From JAENVT01 sp963773085 (GTDB lineage Bacteria > Actinomycetota > Acidimicrobiia > Acidimicrobiales > Ilumatobacteraceae), in NCBI GenBank assembly GCA_963773085.1, contig CAVYZS010000018.1, positions 558,001-622,000 of the forward strand: a stretch of DNA of 64,000 nucleotides. The letters run 5' to 3'. Positions 1-9,938 of this stretch are shown here, piece by piece. The notes beneath the pieces are model-generated. The model worked only from the letters and a program-made list of their open reading frames with translations. It was not told the origin of the DNA and did not search any database. The position numbers and the translations under genes were made by a program. Every line of letters starts with the position of its first letter. The first letter of the stretch is position 1.

Positions 1-2
1 AC

Positions 3-734
3 GTCGCGCTCTTCGGTCTGAACGTGAGCAAGATCATCAGTTCGATCTTCGGCGGGATGCTGACGTTCAACGATGCGGCCCTCGCCGCTCGAGTTCGCCA
101 TTGGACCGAACGAATGCTCTCCTCGTCGGGGATGCTTCGAGAGGTCCGCCAGCGCGCATACGGCCTTGCCGCGTCAGCGGCGCTCTCTCGGGCCGGCGTG
201 ACAGTGACACAGCCGCTTCTCGCGCGTACACGGTTGCTCGATCGCTGGGCGACCGCGTATCACCTCGACGATCGCGTGCACTTTCCCCCCGACTATGAAC
301 AGACGATGACGCGCATCGGCGCGACGGTCGGAGTCAGCCAGCTGGGACGATACGACAAGATCATCGCCAACCGACGCGCCAACGCTGCGACGTACGCGTC
401 GCGACTGCAGATGGGCGCGGAGGCCGTGATGGGCCCGCTGCGGGATGGCGCGACGTATTCCCACTACGTCGTGCGAGTCCCAGATCGCGAGGCGACGATC
501 GCTCGGTGGCGGAAGTCGGGCGTGCAGCTCGGCGAGTTGATCCAGTACAGCATCCCGCACCTGTCGTCGTACCACGGCCCGAACGTCGCCGGGTTCGAGA
601 ACTCGCTGCTTGCGAGTCGTCACCTCGTCAACTTTCCGGTGAACGCCCGGTCCCGGGATGTCGAACGCATCGTCGAGATCGAGCACGTCCCAGGTGCATC
701 GAATGACGTCGGATGCCGACGAAGGCGAGGCTGA
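3..734 (+). CDS. DegT/DnrJ/EryC1-type sugar aminotransferase, C-terminal part
   Basis: The gene enters from the left edge, so its N-terminus is missing. The first visible residues include VSKIISSIFGG, which matches the PLP-lysine segment of the DegT/DnrJ/EryC1/StrS sugar aminotransferases. The remainder has the usual C-terminal small domain with the YDKIIANRRANA helix and the late H-L-x-x-Y-H segment. By family, it would transfer an amino group from glutamate to a nucleotide-linked keto-sugar for surface glycan synthesis. The stop at 734 lies inside the next gene, which starts near 703. The last 15 or so residues are arginine-rich and may reflect a frame error near the end. The exact sugar substrate cannot be read from the sequence. 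Confidence 0.8.
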   Translation, partial: VALFGLNVSKIISSIFGGMLTFNDAALAARVRHWTERMLSSSGMLREVRQRAYGLAASAALSRAGVTVTQPLLARTRLLDRWATAYHLDDRVHFPPDYEQTMTRIGATVGVSQLGRYDKIIANRRANAATYASRLQMGAEAVMGPLRDGATYSHYVVRVPDREATIARWRKSGVQLGELIQYSIPHLSSYHGPNVAGFENSLLASRHLVNFPVNARSRDVERIVEIEHVPGASNDVGCRRRRG

Positions 735-2772
735 GCGAGGGCGACCTCGACCGTTCGGATCCCGCGACAGCGAGGATGACTGCCCCACCGAAGTGACGCG
801 GACCTGGTCCTCTCGTGTGCTTCCTCCACTCCTGGCTCTGGTGTCGGTCATCGTCAACGTGCTGCGAACTTCAAGAGGCCTGTCGCAGTTTCTTGTCGAC
901 GTTCTGTCGCCGGCGGCACAGATCGCCTCGCAGCACAACCCCATGCTGGACCATCTCGGCTTCCCGTCGGGCTCCGAACTGACCGCGGTCAGCCTCCCGC
1001 TTCGGCTGTACGCCGCATTCGGTGCACTCGGGATCGGTCCGATCCGTGCGACCTTCGTCATGGTCGCGGTCGAAGTTGTTTGGCTGTTCGTTGGGATCGC
1101 GTGGTCGGTCCGAATCATCCAGCCCTCGGTGTCCCGGGAGATGGCGGCCGTCGCGGCGACGGTGGGCACGCTCGGGTACGCGCTCGACGGCAACAACCTT
1201 GCCAACTTCGGGTTCTTCTTCGGATGGAACTACGGATTCGCGGGCGGCGTTGCCTGTGTCGCGATCGCCTTCGCCCTTCAGCGGCGTTGGACGGCGGCGG
1301 CCATCGCGATCAGCGTGCTCGTCACTGTGCACTTCGTGATCGCCGTGCTCGTCGGGTTGGTTGTCCTCCCGTTGGTAGCGCTCGATCTGAAGCGACGCCG
1401 GTTCGAAATACGTCTCGTGCCGGCGGCTGTCGCTGCGGTCATCAGCGGCGGTGTACCTGTGGTTCGCGCGCGGTGACGTGCAGCTACCGTCGGCAAGCCT
1501 TGACACGAGGCGCGTACATCGCTCGGCTGCGGGCTTTCCAATCCCACTTGTTCTTCGAGTTCGACACGCGGTTCCTTCGCCCCTTTGCGGAGGACATCGG
1601 AGCGTGGTCGATCGCTGTGGTGTGACAGCTTGCTGCGGCGCTGACCGCACGGAGGCTCGGTCACCGGGCGCTGTCGAGTCGCGTCGCGATCATGTTGGTG
1701 ACGACGGCTGTGCTCTGCCATGCTTGGGTGGGCACACTCGAACGCTCGATTAGCCCAATGTCACGTTGTTGTTGATGGAAGTTGCACCGATCTTCAGTGT
1801 TCGTCAACCTGCTGCTGTTGTCGTTCGCGTTGCCCCTGTTCCTTGATGAGACGAGAAGAAGCCATCGTCTGTCGCTGCCCATTTGCTTGATCGTGTGGTG
1901 CATGGTGCACGATGTTGATCAGCACCTCACCTTCGGGTTGCTGCTGCTCGGTCTGGCCTGCACTGTGGATCGTTACTGAGCTTCGTCAGCGGCAAGACCG
2001 CTCCGGCCTCGTCCTGTCGGCGCTGGCTGTGTGCGTTTGCGATCCCCGCCATCTACTTCACGCTCACCGCAGTCGATGTCGCAGGTGGATGGGGTGAGCT
2101 CGCTACGGACGATCACGCACCACCCGGCAACGCTGATCGCACTCGGCATCATCATGGTGTTGGCGCTGATCGAGATCGACGGCGGCCAACGACGCTTTCC
2201 GATTCCGTCTCTCGCAGGAACGACTGCCCTAGCAGTGATACCCGTCGTTCTGGTAATTGGAACTTCGGCGTTGGTCAACCCATATGCTGTGACAGGCGCT
2301 ACGGCTCAGTCGCGATCTGACCTGATCGATACCGCCACATGGGCGCAAGCCAATACCGCACAGGACGCGATCTTCCTGCTCCCGTTCTCCGACGACGGCT
2401 TCGGTTGGAGGCTGTACTCCGAGCGTGCGTCGGCCGGCAAGCCGCGCGAATGGCTGCACTACGCCTTCCTCTACTCCCGTGATCAGACCGTCCTCGCCGA
2501 AGGAACGAGGCGCGCCGAGCTGCTCGGAATCGACGTCGACGATTGGCTGCACGACCATCCCGAGTTGAGGCGTGGGTGACACGCTCGTGAACGAGCTCAC
2601 CGAACGATTCAACCAATTGAACGACCGTTCGGTCGTTCAGCTTGGTGACCAACTCGATGTCGACTACTACGTGTTCGATCGAACGCATCGGCGTGATTCG
2701 TCGTGCTTCGAGATCGTCCACGAGAATCAGAACTTCGAGGTCGCCGTCCCTACTGCTGAGTGCCGTGCCTGA
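703..2772 (+). pseudogene. large multi-pass membrane protein, frame-disrupted (DUF6798/GT-C-like)
   Basis: This appears to be one protein of about 690 codons broken into at least five frame segments: 703-1476, about 1450-1770 with an internal TGA at 1623, 1782-1979, about 2035-2100, 2100-2579 and 2572-2772. Each segment continues the hydrophobic character of the one before it. The N-terminal half has several membrane spans, for example around FGFFFGWNYGFAGG. The soluble end contains WAQANTAQDAIFLLP and FGWRLYSERAS, a pattern seen in DUF6798-type membrane proteins of polysaccharide loci. Its job is unknown, perhaps a GT-C-like transferase or an oligosaccharide-handling membrane protein. The breaks are single-base shifts, so either real decay or sequencing error is possible. 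Confidence 0.6.
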
Positions 2773-2820
2773 TCGCAATCGGTGTCAGGTCACCGCAAGT
2801 GCGAGTAACACTGTTCGTGG

Positions 2821-3671
2821 ATGAGTGACATCGACAGCGTCCGATCTTCTGGGAGCGTCATCCGCTTTGGAGCGGCGAGTCGACGCACCCGGTCGGGAGC
2901 GACGAGTTCTTCGCGGAACATCGCCGTGTTTACCTCGACGAGTGCTTCGGCGGCCGATTCGACGAGCGCTTCCTTCCACCCCCACGCCAAGGCGGCCAAG
3001 ACATCAGGGTGCTCGACCTTGGCTGCGGGAACGGCTTCTGGACGGCAGAGTTCGCAATGCGCGGGCTCCAACACCTGGTTGCTGCCGATCTCACCGAACA
3101 GGCGCTCGCACTGACTCGGAGGCGACTGAGGCGACAGGCGGAGCCGCAGAATTGCGCCTCGAGAACGCCGAGTCGCTCACGTTCGCCGACGCCACGTTTG
3201 ACCACGTGAATTGCCAGGGCGTCGTTCACCACACGCCGGATACGGCGCGGGCGATCGCCGAGATTGCCCGCGTGCTTCGAAGCGAGGGAACGGCGAGCGT
3301 CTCGGTGTACTACCGCAATCCGATCCTTCGAGTCTGGCCGTACCTCGGATGGGTCGGGACGTGGCTCGCACGACGACGGCGCTGGTCTCAAGGGGCGCGG
3401 ACGCGAACGGATCTTCCTCGAACGCGATCCTGACGAAATCGTCCGAATGTACGACGGTGCCGAGAACCCGATCGGAAAGTGCTTCACGAAACACCAGTTT
3501 CGGATGCTGCTCGAGCCGTGGTTCGAGATCGAGGAGACATACCTTCACTATTTCCCGACTCGCAGCCTGCCCTTCCCAATCCCGCGATTCGCCCGCTCCT
3601 GGTTCGATCGGCACTTGGGTTTCATGCTCTATGCCTCGGTCCGGCGCAGACCGGCAACTGGCGGTGAGTGA
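2821..3671 (+). pseudogene. class I SAM-dependent methyltransferase, frame-disrupted
   Basis: The ATG at 2821 gives MSDIDSVR. The frame then shifts into a segment reading FWERHPLWSGES and VLDLGCGNGFWTAEF, which is motif I of a Rossmann methyltransferase and the SAM-binding loop. A second shift near 3140 leads to AESLTFADATFDHVNCQGVVHHT, which is motif IV and its surroundings. A third shift near 3400 leads to IFLERDPDEIVRMYDG and the C-terminus at 3671. Reassembled, it is about 280 residues, normal for ubiquinone/menaquinone-type or sugar methyltransferases. It probably methylates a sugar or glycan precursor, given the locus. Three independent one-base shifts make it non-functional as written. 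Confidence 0.7.
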
Positions 3672-3778
3672 GATGACCTGTGTGGCAAAATCCGTCGAGC
3701 CAACGAGATCTCAACGCTCGGCCACCTTCTCTTGCGCGGGGAGTTCGACCCGCAACCCCCGAGATCGTCACGTTCATC

Positions 3779-4162
3779 GACCGTAGTGAACCGGCACGAC
3801 GGCCTTCACCGAGTCGTCCAGCAACTCCTCGACCGAGGAAGGATCGATACCAAGTGTCTCCGGTTCGATGTCGGCGAATCGAATTGTGGCTCCCGCTCAC
3901 GCGAAGGCGAGGGCCGTCGTCACGAACGTGAACGATGGGACGATCACGACATCGCCGGGTCCACGTCAAGGAGGAGCGCAGAAAGCTCAAGTGCATCGGT
4001 ACATGACGTCGTCAACACCACGTCGGCCGCACCGAGGTCGCTGGTCAGCAGCGCCGCCACCCTCGACGAGAACATCCCGCCGCTGGAGGCATGGTCGCTG
4101 CTGATGGCCTCAGCGATGCATTCGAGCTCGCGCCCGCGCGCGGGCCTGTTGAAAGGAATCAT
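3779..4162 (-). pseudogene. WecE/RffA-like sugar aminotransferase, N-terminal fragment
   Basis: Reading leftward from the ATG at 4160-4162, the protein begins MIPFNRPARGRELECIAEAI, followed by LLTSDLGAADVVLTTSCTDALELSALLLDVDPGD. This matches the start of dTDP-4-keto-6-deoxyhexose transaminases (WecE/RffA). After a one-base shift near 3960 it continues with VVIVPSFTFVTTALAFA, an in-frame TGA, then FADIEPETLGIDPSSVEEL and VVPVHYG. Homology then stops abruptly at about 3780. Only about 125 of the roughly 375 residues expected are present, so the C-terminal two thirds are absent here. An aminotransferase C-terminal fragment lies at the left edge on the opposite strand, which may point to an inversion or a mis-join. 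Confidence 0.65.
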
Positions 4163-4192
4163 GGGCTTGCCGGTGGCGCTGGCCAACACGCC

Positions 4193-4711
4193 TCAAGCAT
4201 GGCACTCGCGCCGGAAAAGTAGGGGGTCCACGGCCTCGGCGCCCCACGACGTTCGTTCAGTTGTCGTGTGATCGTCAGCGACCTGAGGATAATCAAGGTA
4301 TCGGGATACGAATTGCAGGCTGCCCGCAACACGCCACATCCGACGGCAAAGAAAGCCGCTTGGCTGGGGCGAGGCCCGACCCGACGCGCCATCGGTTATC
4401 GCCCCCGACCACTCGAGGGGGTCACCCGTGGTTGGAGCGCCGGCTACATCGACTGACCATCCTTGGACACGTGAGTTCTGACGGGCCTCGGCGTTCTCCC
4501 CGAGCGATTCGATCCCGACGATGACGATTCGTACGGGGACGCCTGGAGGTTGGAGGCGAACTCGCCCGTTGCCGTCCAGGATCGCGATTGGCACGGGCTG
4601 GCCGGTCGCGGTGAACGCAGCAAGTCGCTCCGGTGACAGCACGTTCGGGATCGTGACAATCACACCGCCGTCGGCATCGGGCTGGCCGACGAGCCGATAT
4701 GAGCCCGTCAT
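4193..4711 (-). CDS. hypothetical protein, possibly the C-terminal part of the upstream secreted protein
   Basis: This open frame of 172 codons ends 30 bases before the aminotransferase fragment. The first 100 residues look like a genuine beta-rich protein (GGVIVTIPNVLSPE, PVPIAILDGNGRV, GVPVRIVIVGIESLG). The last 70 residues are compositionally odd and may be out of frame. I do not recognise the family. It follows the secreted protein at 4743-5618 with a 31-base gap on the same strand, and the two could be one gene split by a frame error. Confidence 0.35.
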   Translation of the reverse strand: MTGSYRLVGQPDADGGVIVTIPNVLSPERLAAFTATGQPVPIAILDGNGRVRLQPPGVPVRIVIVGIESLGENAEARQNSRVQGWSVDVAGAPTTGDPLEWSGAITDGASGRASPQPSGFLCRRMWRVAGSLQFVSRYLDYPQVADDHTTTERTSWGAEAVDPLLFRRECHA

Positions 4712-4742
4712 TGGGCGAGATCAGCGTCGACAGCGCTCTCCG

Positions 4743-5618
4743 TCAACGGCGCCCTGTGTGCACAACACGCTGACCGTAGATGGAATCGGTGGCATCGGGA
4801 ATGAGGTGGTCCAATTCCCCGACGCATCGGTTGGCGGAGTCACAGTCGATGAAATCCGGGGGGATGTCGTACCAGCCAGCCGGCGCGACCGGTGACAAAG
4901 ACATGGGGCGATCCCGAACAGTTCCCTGAGGCCGTCACTGAGTTGCCGGCTGACGGTGACTCTGCGGAGTCGGCCACTATCGATGGCTGAGATGGGAGCG
5001 GCAGTTGGATCCGTCGGGCGAACGGTACGTAGGGCAACGCGATGCCGGGATCCTGTTGACGCAAGCCGACCGCGATCACCTGAGCCGGGCCGAGCGAACG
5101 GGGAAGGCGGACCGTGGCAGTGCCGAATGATGCCACCGCGGTGCCGAGCACGTTGCCGGCCAGATCGAAGATCGTGAAGTCGATGCCGTCTACCAACGGC
5201 GAGGTGGTGATTTCGATCTCGGTCGGGGTCAACGCCGAGTAGGACATGTTCCCGGTGAACACATCGCTCGGCGCGACGACGATCGGCGCCGACTGCCTCA
5301 CCGTCACACGTCCGCGATCACGTACGCCGGCGCCGCCGGCATGGGGAACACAGCCGACCATGTCCCTGCCGGGTCCGGAGCGACAGTCTGATCGGTTGCG
5401 GAGGTTGGACTTCCTGGAAATGGATCCGCGGTCGCCGTGACGTGGACGTCCGAACTGCATCCGCCACCGGAGACGGTGACTTGGGACGAGCCCTGCGGCG
5501 CGACTCTGGGAAAGAGGGTCACACCTATTGGCAAACTCACCACCCGAGTCGGTGCCAGCAGACACAACGAGGCGGCAGCTAACAACAGCACGACAACGGC
5601 GCCAAACCGGACTGCCAT
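4743..5618 (-). pseudogene. secreted protein of unknown function, frame-disrupted
   Basis: The ATG at 5616-5618 starts a clear signal peptide (MAVRFGAVVVLLLAAASLC) followed by beta-rich sequence with VAPQGSSQVTVSGGGCSSDV, suggesting immunoglobulin-like folds. The first frame closes at 5304. The same protein evidently continues in another frame with RVTVRQSAPIVVAPSDVF, PTEIEITTSPLVDGIDFTI and ARRIQLPLPSQPS. It then shifts again near 4880 to GWYDIPPDFIDCDSANRCVGELDH before a stop at 4743. About 290 residues in total. It resembles cell-surface proteins with repeated beta domains, but no named family can be assigned. Two single-base shifts interrupt it. Confidence 0.5.
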
Positions 5619-5674
5619 AGAACAACATACTTGCGCAGGTCGACAAGGGTGGACAAGCGTGGATCGCTCCGAAT

Positions 5675-6261
5675 GATCGCCCAGCTCTCGATGCCGAGTT
5701 CGACTTTCGGAACGGCTCCGGACGTCTACTTGCCCCGGCCGGAAGCCTCGTTCTCAGCGTTCCGGCCCATCCGGCGCTGTTCTCTGCACACGATGCATCG
5801 CTCGGCCACTTCCGTCGATATTGACCCCCGCCAAGTCTCCGACCTGCTCAATCGCCACCTTTGTGTCGCCCGCGAGGGTTTCCCATTCATCTCGCTCTGC
5901 CATTGCGCGGCGTGGAGGTCTTGCTCGAACGTGTCCGAGCCATGTCTTGCAAGCCGCAGCAAGAGGCGTTGGAATCGGATCTATCTACGCGACCGCCACG
6001 GCCGACGGGCTCCTTGTCATCGAGTCGACGACGTACCTTCCGCCACTGGCGTCACCAGCGAAGGGCTATTGCCGGCAAGGACCGCACGGTGGCACACGTT
6101 GCTGGGGAATCCTGCTGGTTGTTCTGGAAGTCGTTGCGTGTCCCCTGATGGGAACGACCCCGCTTGAGCGGAGCGACTTGGCGGACACGGAGGCCTACGC
6201 AGCGCCGGTGGTCACCAGCACGATGTTGTTGCAGTGCCGGCGCAGGCTCGTAAATCGATGA
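5675..6261 (+). pseudogene. remnant of a class I methyltransferase
   Basis: A 49-codon open stretch reads LVLSVPAHPALFSAHD and LGHFRRY, the characteristic post-motif IV/V region of SAM methyltransferases found in glycan loci. It hits a TGA at 5822. In neighbouring frames the same protein seems to continue with PRQVSDLLNRH, then LPLRGVEVLLERVRAM, then IGSIYATATADGLL. The SAM-binding N-terminus is not visible upstream, because the preceding bases belong to the divergent secreted protein. This looks like a 5'-truncated and frame-scrambled relic of at least three segments. Confidence 0.5.
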
Positions 6262-6335
6262 GCGTCATCGGAGCGAATAGGCCGGGCGAACACAGCCCGC
6301 CCGAGGCGGAACGACGGAATGTCTGACGGGTACTG

Positions 6336-7356
6336 TTGGCGATGCCTCACGACGCAAGGCTTCTGCTACAACCCCGCCGAGTGATGGCGCGTCTCAGGCG
6401 AATTGCACGCGGTCGCACCACGGTGACCACGTCACCCGACGCGAGCCTGTCGCAGGAACTGGACGGTCTGCGCCACAGGATGGAATTGATCGAGGCGCAC
6501 CTGGCCGCTCGAGAGGACCACTTCTTCATACCATCGCCGCCGTTCCCGCCGATTCCGCTCGATGAGTTCATGCTCTACTCGACGTGTAGCTCCGCCGACT
6601 TTCTGCACCCACGTTACGTCGAGATTTGCGGCATGCTGAAGCACCCCTGCGACTGGCACCGAAAGCTGTGGGAGTGGGTCTTCGTGGTCCACCACCTCCT
6701 AGAGTCCGGAGTTGTCAGGCCCGGAAGCAAGGGCCTGGTGTTCGGCGTCGGTTCCGAGCGTCTGCCGGCGCTCTTTGCCAGCCTCGGTGCCGAGATCCTC
6801 GCCACGGATGCCCCTTCGCATCTTGGTGAAGCCGAAGGCTGGGTCGAAACGGGTCAGCACCTCAGTTCATTGGCGCAGATTCGATACCCCGAAATCGTTG
6901 ATGGCGAGGTGTTCGACGCCAATGTCTCCTTCAGCACCTGCGACATGAGGAACATCCCGTCGGAGCTTGTTGACTTCGACTTCAACTGGTCGTCGTGCTG
7001 CTTCGAGCACCTTGGCAGCCTGAAGGCTGGCATGGATTTCGTGGTCAATGCCGTCGAGAAGACGCTCCGCAAAGGCGGCGTCGCCGTACACACGACCGAG
7101 TTCAACTTGACGTCCAACGACCAGACGGTGGAGGAAGGTTCAACGGTCATCTATCGGCGCCGAGACATCGAGGAACTGATACAGACGGCTGCGCGATCGC
7201 GGGCACATCGTGAAGGAATTCAGCGTCGCGCCGCCGTCGCACTATTGGGACTTTCACGTCGACACCCCTCCGTACACGAGCAAGGTCCATCTCAAGCTGC
7301 TGCTCGAGCACTATGTGACCACATCGGTTGGAATCGTCGTGGAGCGCGGCGCCTAG
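6336..7356 (+). CDS. SAM-dependent methyltransferase-like protein, one frameshift near the C-terminus
   Basis: The N-terminal 60 residues are basic and helical (LSQELDGLRHRMELIEAHL, a probable short coiled coil). The next part is a Rossmann methyltransferase-like domain with GLVFGVGSERLPALFASLGAEILATDAP, which corresponds to motif I and the acidic end of strand 2. It is followed by FDFNWSSCCFEHLGSL (motif IV region) and LRKGGVAVHTTEFN. The frame is lost near 7190. The true end reads GHIVKEFSVAPPSHYWDF and LLLEHYVTTSVGIVVERGA, stopping at 7354-7356, so the reassembled length is about 340 residues. It probably acts in surface glycan modification. The start could also be the ATG at 6342. Confidence 0.7.
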
Positions 7357-7392
7357 GCATGCGCTCCCACCATTCGACGACCTGCCAAGTCG

Positions 7393-8858
7393 TCACCCTC
7401 GCCGCAATTTGCCTCCGAGCTTTGCGGCGATGTCGCGCGGATCGGACATGACCATTCCCTTTCGCAACAGCTTCTGCTTCTTCGCCGTGTACGGCGGGTA
7501 CATCAGCGAGGGGTCGATCTTCGTGCTCCGCGTGTGTACGGCGCGATGGTGGCTGAACGTGTCGAAGCCGAACTTGCCGTGGTACGCGCCCATGCCGCTC
7601 TCGCCGACACCGCCGAACGGCAGGTTGGGGTTGCTGACTTGCAGCAGCGTGCCGTTCACGCACGCGCCGCCACTGGTGGCCTCGGCGATCACCTGGTCGT
7701 TCTCGTCGTCGTTCTCGCTGAACGTGTACAACGCCAGTGGCTGGTTGCCGTCGGCCGACAGGTCGTTGACGAACGCGATCGCCTCGTCGAGCGAGTCGAC
7801 CGCGATCACCGGCAGGATCGGCCCGAAGATCTCCTCGCCCATCACCGGGTCGTCGCCCGTGACGCCGGTGAGCACCGTCGGTGCGATGTACCGGGTGTCG
7901 GCATCGGTGATGCCACCGTGGGCGACGGTGCCACTGTCCAACAGCTTCTCCAGACGATGGAAGTGTGGCTCGTTGACGATGCGGGCGTAGTCGGCGCTGA
8001 CCCGCGGATCGCTGCCGTAGAACTCGGTGATGCTGCCCCCGAGCGCAGCGACCAACTGGTCGTGCACCGATCGCTCGACCAGCACGTAGTCGGGTGCGAT
8101 ACACGTCTGCCCGGCGTTGATGAACTTGCCCCAGGCGATCCGGCGTGCTGCCACGTCGATGTTGGCGTGGCGGCTGACGATGGCCGGGCTCTTGCCGCCC
8201 AGCTCGAGCGTGACCGGGTGAGGTGCTCGGCCGCGGCGCGCATCACGATCCGTGCCACGCGACTGTTGCCCGTGTAGAGGATGTGATCGAACCGCTGGGC
8301 GAGCAGCTCGGTGGATTCGGCCACGCCACCTTGCACCACTGCAATCGCCGGGTCGCCGATGGCTTCGATGAGCGATGCCAACTCGGCCGCCGATGCGGGT
8401 GCGAGCTCGCTGGGCTTGGCGACCACTGCATTGCCTGCCGAGATCGCCGCCACCATCGGAAGGAGCAGCAGTTGCACCGGGTAGTTCCACGGAGCGATCA
8501 CACACGCCACACCCACCGGCTCTGGTACCACGTGCGACGAGCCCGGCTTGAACGCAATCGGCGTGGCCACCCTGTCGGGCCTCATCCACGAGCTCAGGTG
8601 GGCCAACATGTGGTCGATATCGCTGATCGTGAACCCGAGCTCGGTCGTCCATGCCTCGAACCGCGGCTTGCCGAAGTCGGCGGCCAGGGCGTCGAGCAGC
8701 CGCGATTCGCGTTCCGTGATCAGGTCGCGTAGACGCTCGAGCGTTGCCCGGCGCCACGCCGACGGTCGGGTGGTACCAGCCGCGAACGCAGCCCGAGCCG
8801 CTGCCACCTTCGGAGCAATGTCGTCGAGCGGAGTCACTGAATAGTCCATACGAACCAC
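7393..8858 (-). CDS. aldehyde dehydrogenase family protein, one frameshift
   Basis: NAD(P)-dependent oxidation of an aldehyde to an acid. The N-terminal frame (8858 down to about 8220) carries VACVIAPWNYPVQLLLLPMV, the family's Rossmann-entry signature, and AAISAGNAVVAKPSELAP. A single base appears to be lost near 8218. The second frame continues with HPVTLELGGKSPAIV, containing the general-base Glu, and INAGQTCIAPDYVLVERSV, containing the nucleophilic Cys. It ends with NLPFGGVGESGMGAYHGKFG, typical of the class 3 (ALDH3/coniferyl-aldehyde) branch. Reassembled length is about 488 residues. It stands alone between the polysaccharide fragments and the TA cluster. Substrate is not predictable. 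Confidence 0.85.
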
Positions 8859-8945
8859 GTTATGCCCGCCGTGGTCATGGCGCGAACCATGAAATTGTAC
8901 GGTTCATTTCGATGGGCATTCATCGCGCAACTTCCCAATCGCGCC

Positions 8946-8966
8946 ACATTCGTACTTTTGGAATGT
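8946..8966. promoter_or_regulatory. dyad upstream of the AbrB/RelE-like operon
   Basis: Perfect 6-base inverted repeat ACATTC / GAATGT with a 9-base spacer, centred 22 bases before the ATG at 8978. An AT-rich TAGGATAAT stretch follows. The position suits an autoregulatory operator bound by the antitoxin. Inferred from position and symmetry only. Confidence 0.45.
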
Positions 8967-8977
8967 AGGATAATGAG

Positions 8978-9283
8978 ATGGCACGCACCACACTTCGGGC
9001 GAAGGGGCAGTTGACCCTGCCGGAGGAGATCCGCAGCAGGGCGCGCCTCGAGGAAGGTGACCTCCTCGACGCCGAGATCACCGACGACGGCATCCTCCTT
9101 CGCCCGCGCAAGGTCATCGACGCGACGCAGGCGTGGTTCTGGACGCCGACGTGGCAGGCCGGCGAACGCGAGGCTGACACAGACCGAGGGGCCGGTCGTG
9201 TTGAGACGTTTGGCTCGGGCGAGGCGCTCGTCGAGGGGCTGCGATCCATCGCCAAACCGGTCAGGCGACAGCGGAACGACTGA
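8978..9283 (+). CDS. AbrB/MazE/SpoVT-family antitoxin
   Basis: The first 50 residues are a swapped-hairpin AbrB domain: TTLRAKGQLTLPEEIR, then LEEGDLLDAEITDDGILLRPRK. This fold binds DNA and represses its own operon. The second half, from about residue 52 to 101, is longer than in a minimal AbrB protein and is the likely toxin-binding tail (WFWTPTWQAGEREADTD). The toxin gene starts 6 bases after the stop. The upstream dyad at 8946-8966 is a plausible binding site. The partner is RelE-like rather than MazF-like, a less common combination. Confidence 0.85.
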   Translation: MARTTLRAKGQLTLPEEIRSRARLEEGDLLDAEITDDGILLRPRKVIDATQAWFWTPTWQAGEREADTDRGAGRVETFGSGEALVEGLRSIAKPVRRQRND

Positions 9284-9289
9284 GACATC

Positions 9290-9583
9290 GTGCCGACCTA
9301 TGCGTGGCTGGCGCGGTTCCGAGCGGATTTCGAGCGGCTCACCCCCACTCAACAGGCTGCGTTCCTCGTCGCCGTGCAGCAATTCGTCGAGGATCTGCAA
9401 CGGGGCGGCACGTTCCGCAAGGGCCTGCGAGTCAAGGGCATCCAGGGTGCGGCGGGGATCTTCGAGATGACCTGGGCCGCCGACGGGAGGGCCACCTTCG
9501 AGTACGGCGACGAAGTGACCAGCGGCGACTCTCACATCGTGTGGCGCCGCGTCGGAACCCACGCCGTCTTCAATCAACCCTGA
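9290..9583 (+). CDS. RelE/YafQ-like toxin
   Basis: Starts with GTG at 9290, directly after the antitoxin. The 97 residues follow the small RelE/ParE-fold plan: an N-terminal helix pair (ARFRADFERLTPTQQAAFL, VQQFVEDLQRGGTF), then a beta sheet with LRVKGIQGAAGIFEMTWA, FEYGDE and HIVWRRVGTHAVF. By family it would be a ribosome-dependent mRNA interferase. Arg and His residues near the end (WRRVGTH) are candidates for the active site, but I cannot confirm catalysis. Co-transcribed with the AbrB-type antitoxin. Confidence 0.75.
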   Translation: MPTYAWLARFRADFERLTPTQQAAFLVAVQQFVEDLQRGGTFRKGLRVKGIQGAAGIFEMTWAADGRATFEYGDEVTSGDSHIVWRRVGTHAVFNQP

Positions 9584-9621
9584 GTTGGGCAGCAAGGTGA
9601 GATACGGGGGCACAATTCAGC

Positions 9622-9933
9622 TCAACCCCAACCCTCCCCGATCGGCATCACTTCTGCCGTGGTCCAGATGTCGATGCGGTCGCCCAGCGGCACGTAGAAG
9701 ATCACGTATGGGACTCGCCTCAGGCCCCACGCCCGCAGTTCGGGGATGCCCAGTTCGTAGGCGAATCGCAGCGAACCCGCATTCGGTGAACGTGTGATGT
9801 GGTTGATCCCGTTCTCGAGTGCGTCGATGAAGGCCAGCGCAACAGCGTTCCCGGCTTCGCCGCGCAGGTAGGCGATCGTCTCGTCGATGTCCGAGGCTGC
9901 GCGCGAGCGCAGATGCGCCTGGCGCTCTGTCAC
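9622..9933 (-). CDS. parE: ParE-family toxin
   Basis: GTG start at 9931-9933, 5 bases downstream of the parD stop. The 103 residues show the ParE/RelE fold: SRAASDIDETIAYLRGEAG, FIDALENGINHITRSPNAGS, then LRAWGLRRVPYVIFYVPLGD and DIWTTAEVMP. ParE toxins inhibit DNA gyrase and are neutralised by ParD. The R-VPYVIFY segment and hydrophobic C-terminus are as usual for the family. It points towards the AbrB/RelE-like pair and the two cassettes converge, with 38 bases between their stops. Confidence 0.85.
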   Translation of the reverse strand: MTERQAHLRSRAASDIDETIAYLRGEAGNAVALAFIDALENGINHITRSPNAGSLRFAYELGIPELRAWGLRRVPYVIFYVPLGDRIDIWTTAEVMPIGEGWG

Positions 9934-9938
9934 GTCGC

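Noticed and set aside
5650..6330. Region considered as a noncoding RNA locus
   Set aside because: Methyltransferase motifs (LVLSVPAHPALFSAHD and others) show it is a decayed gene.
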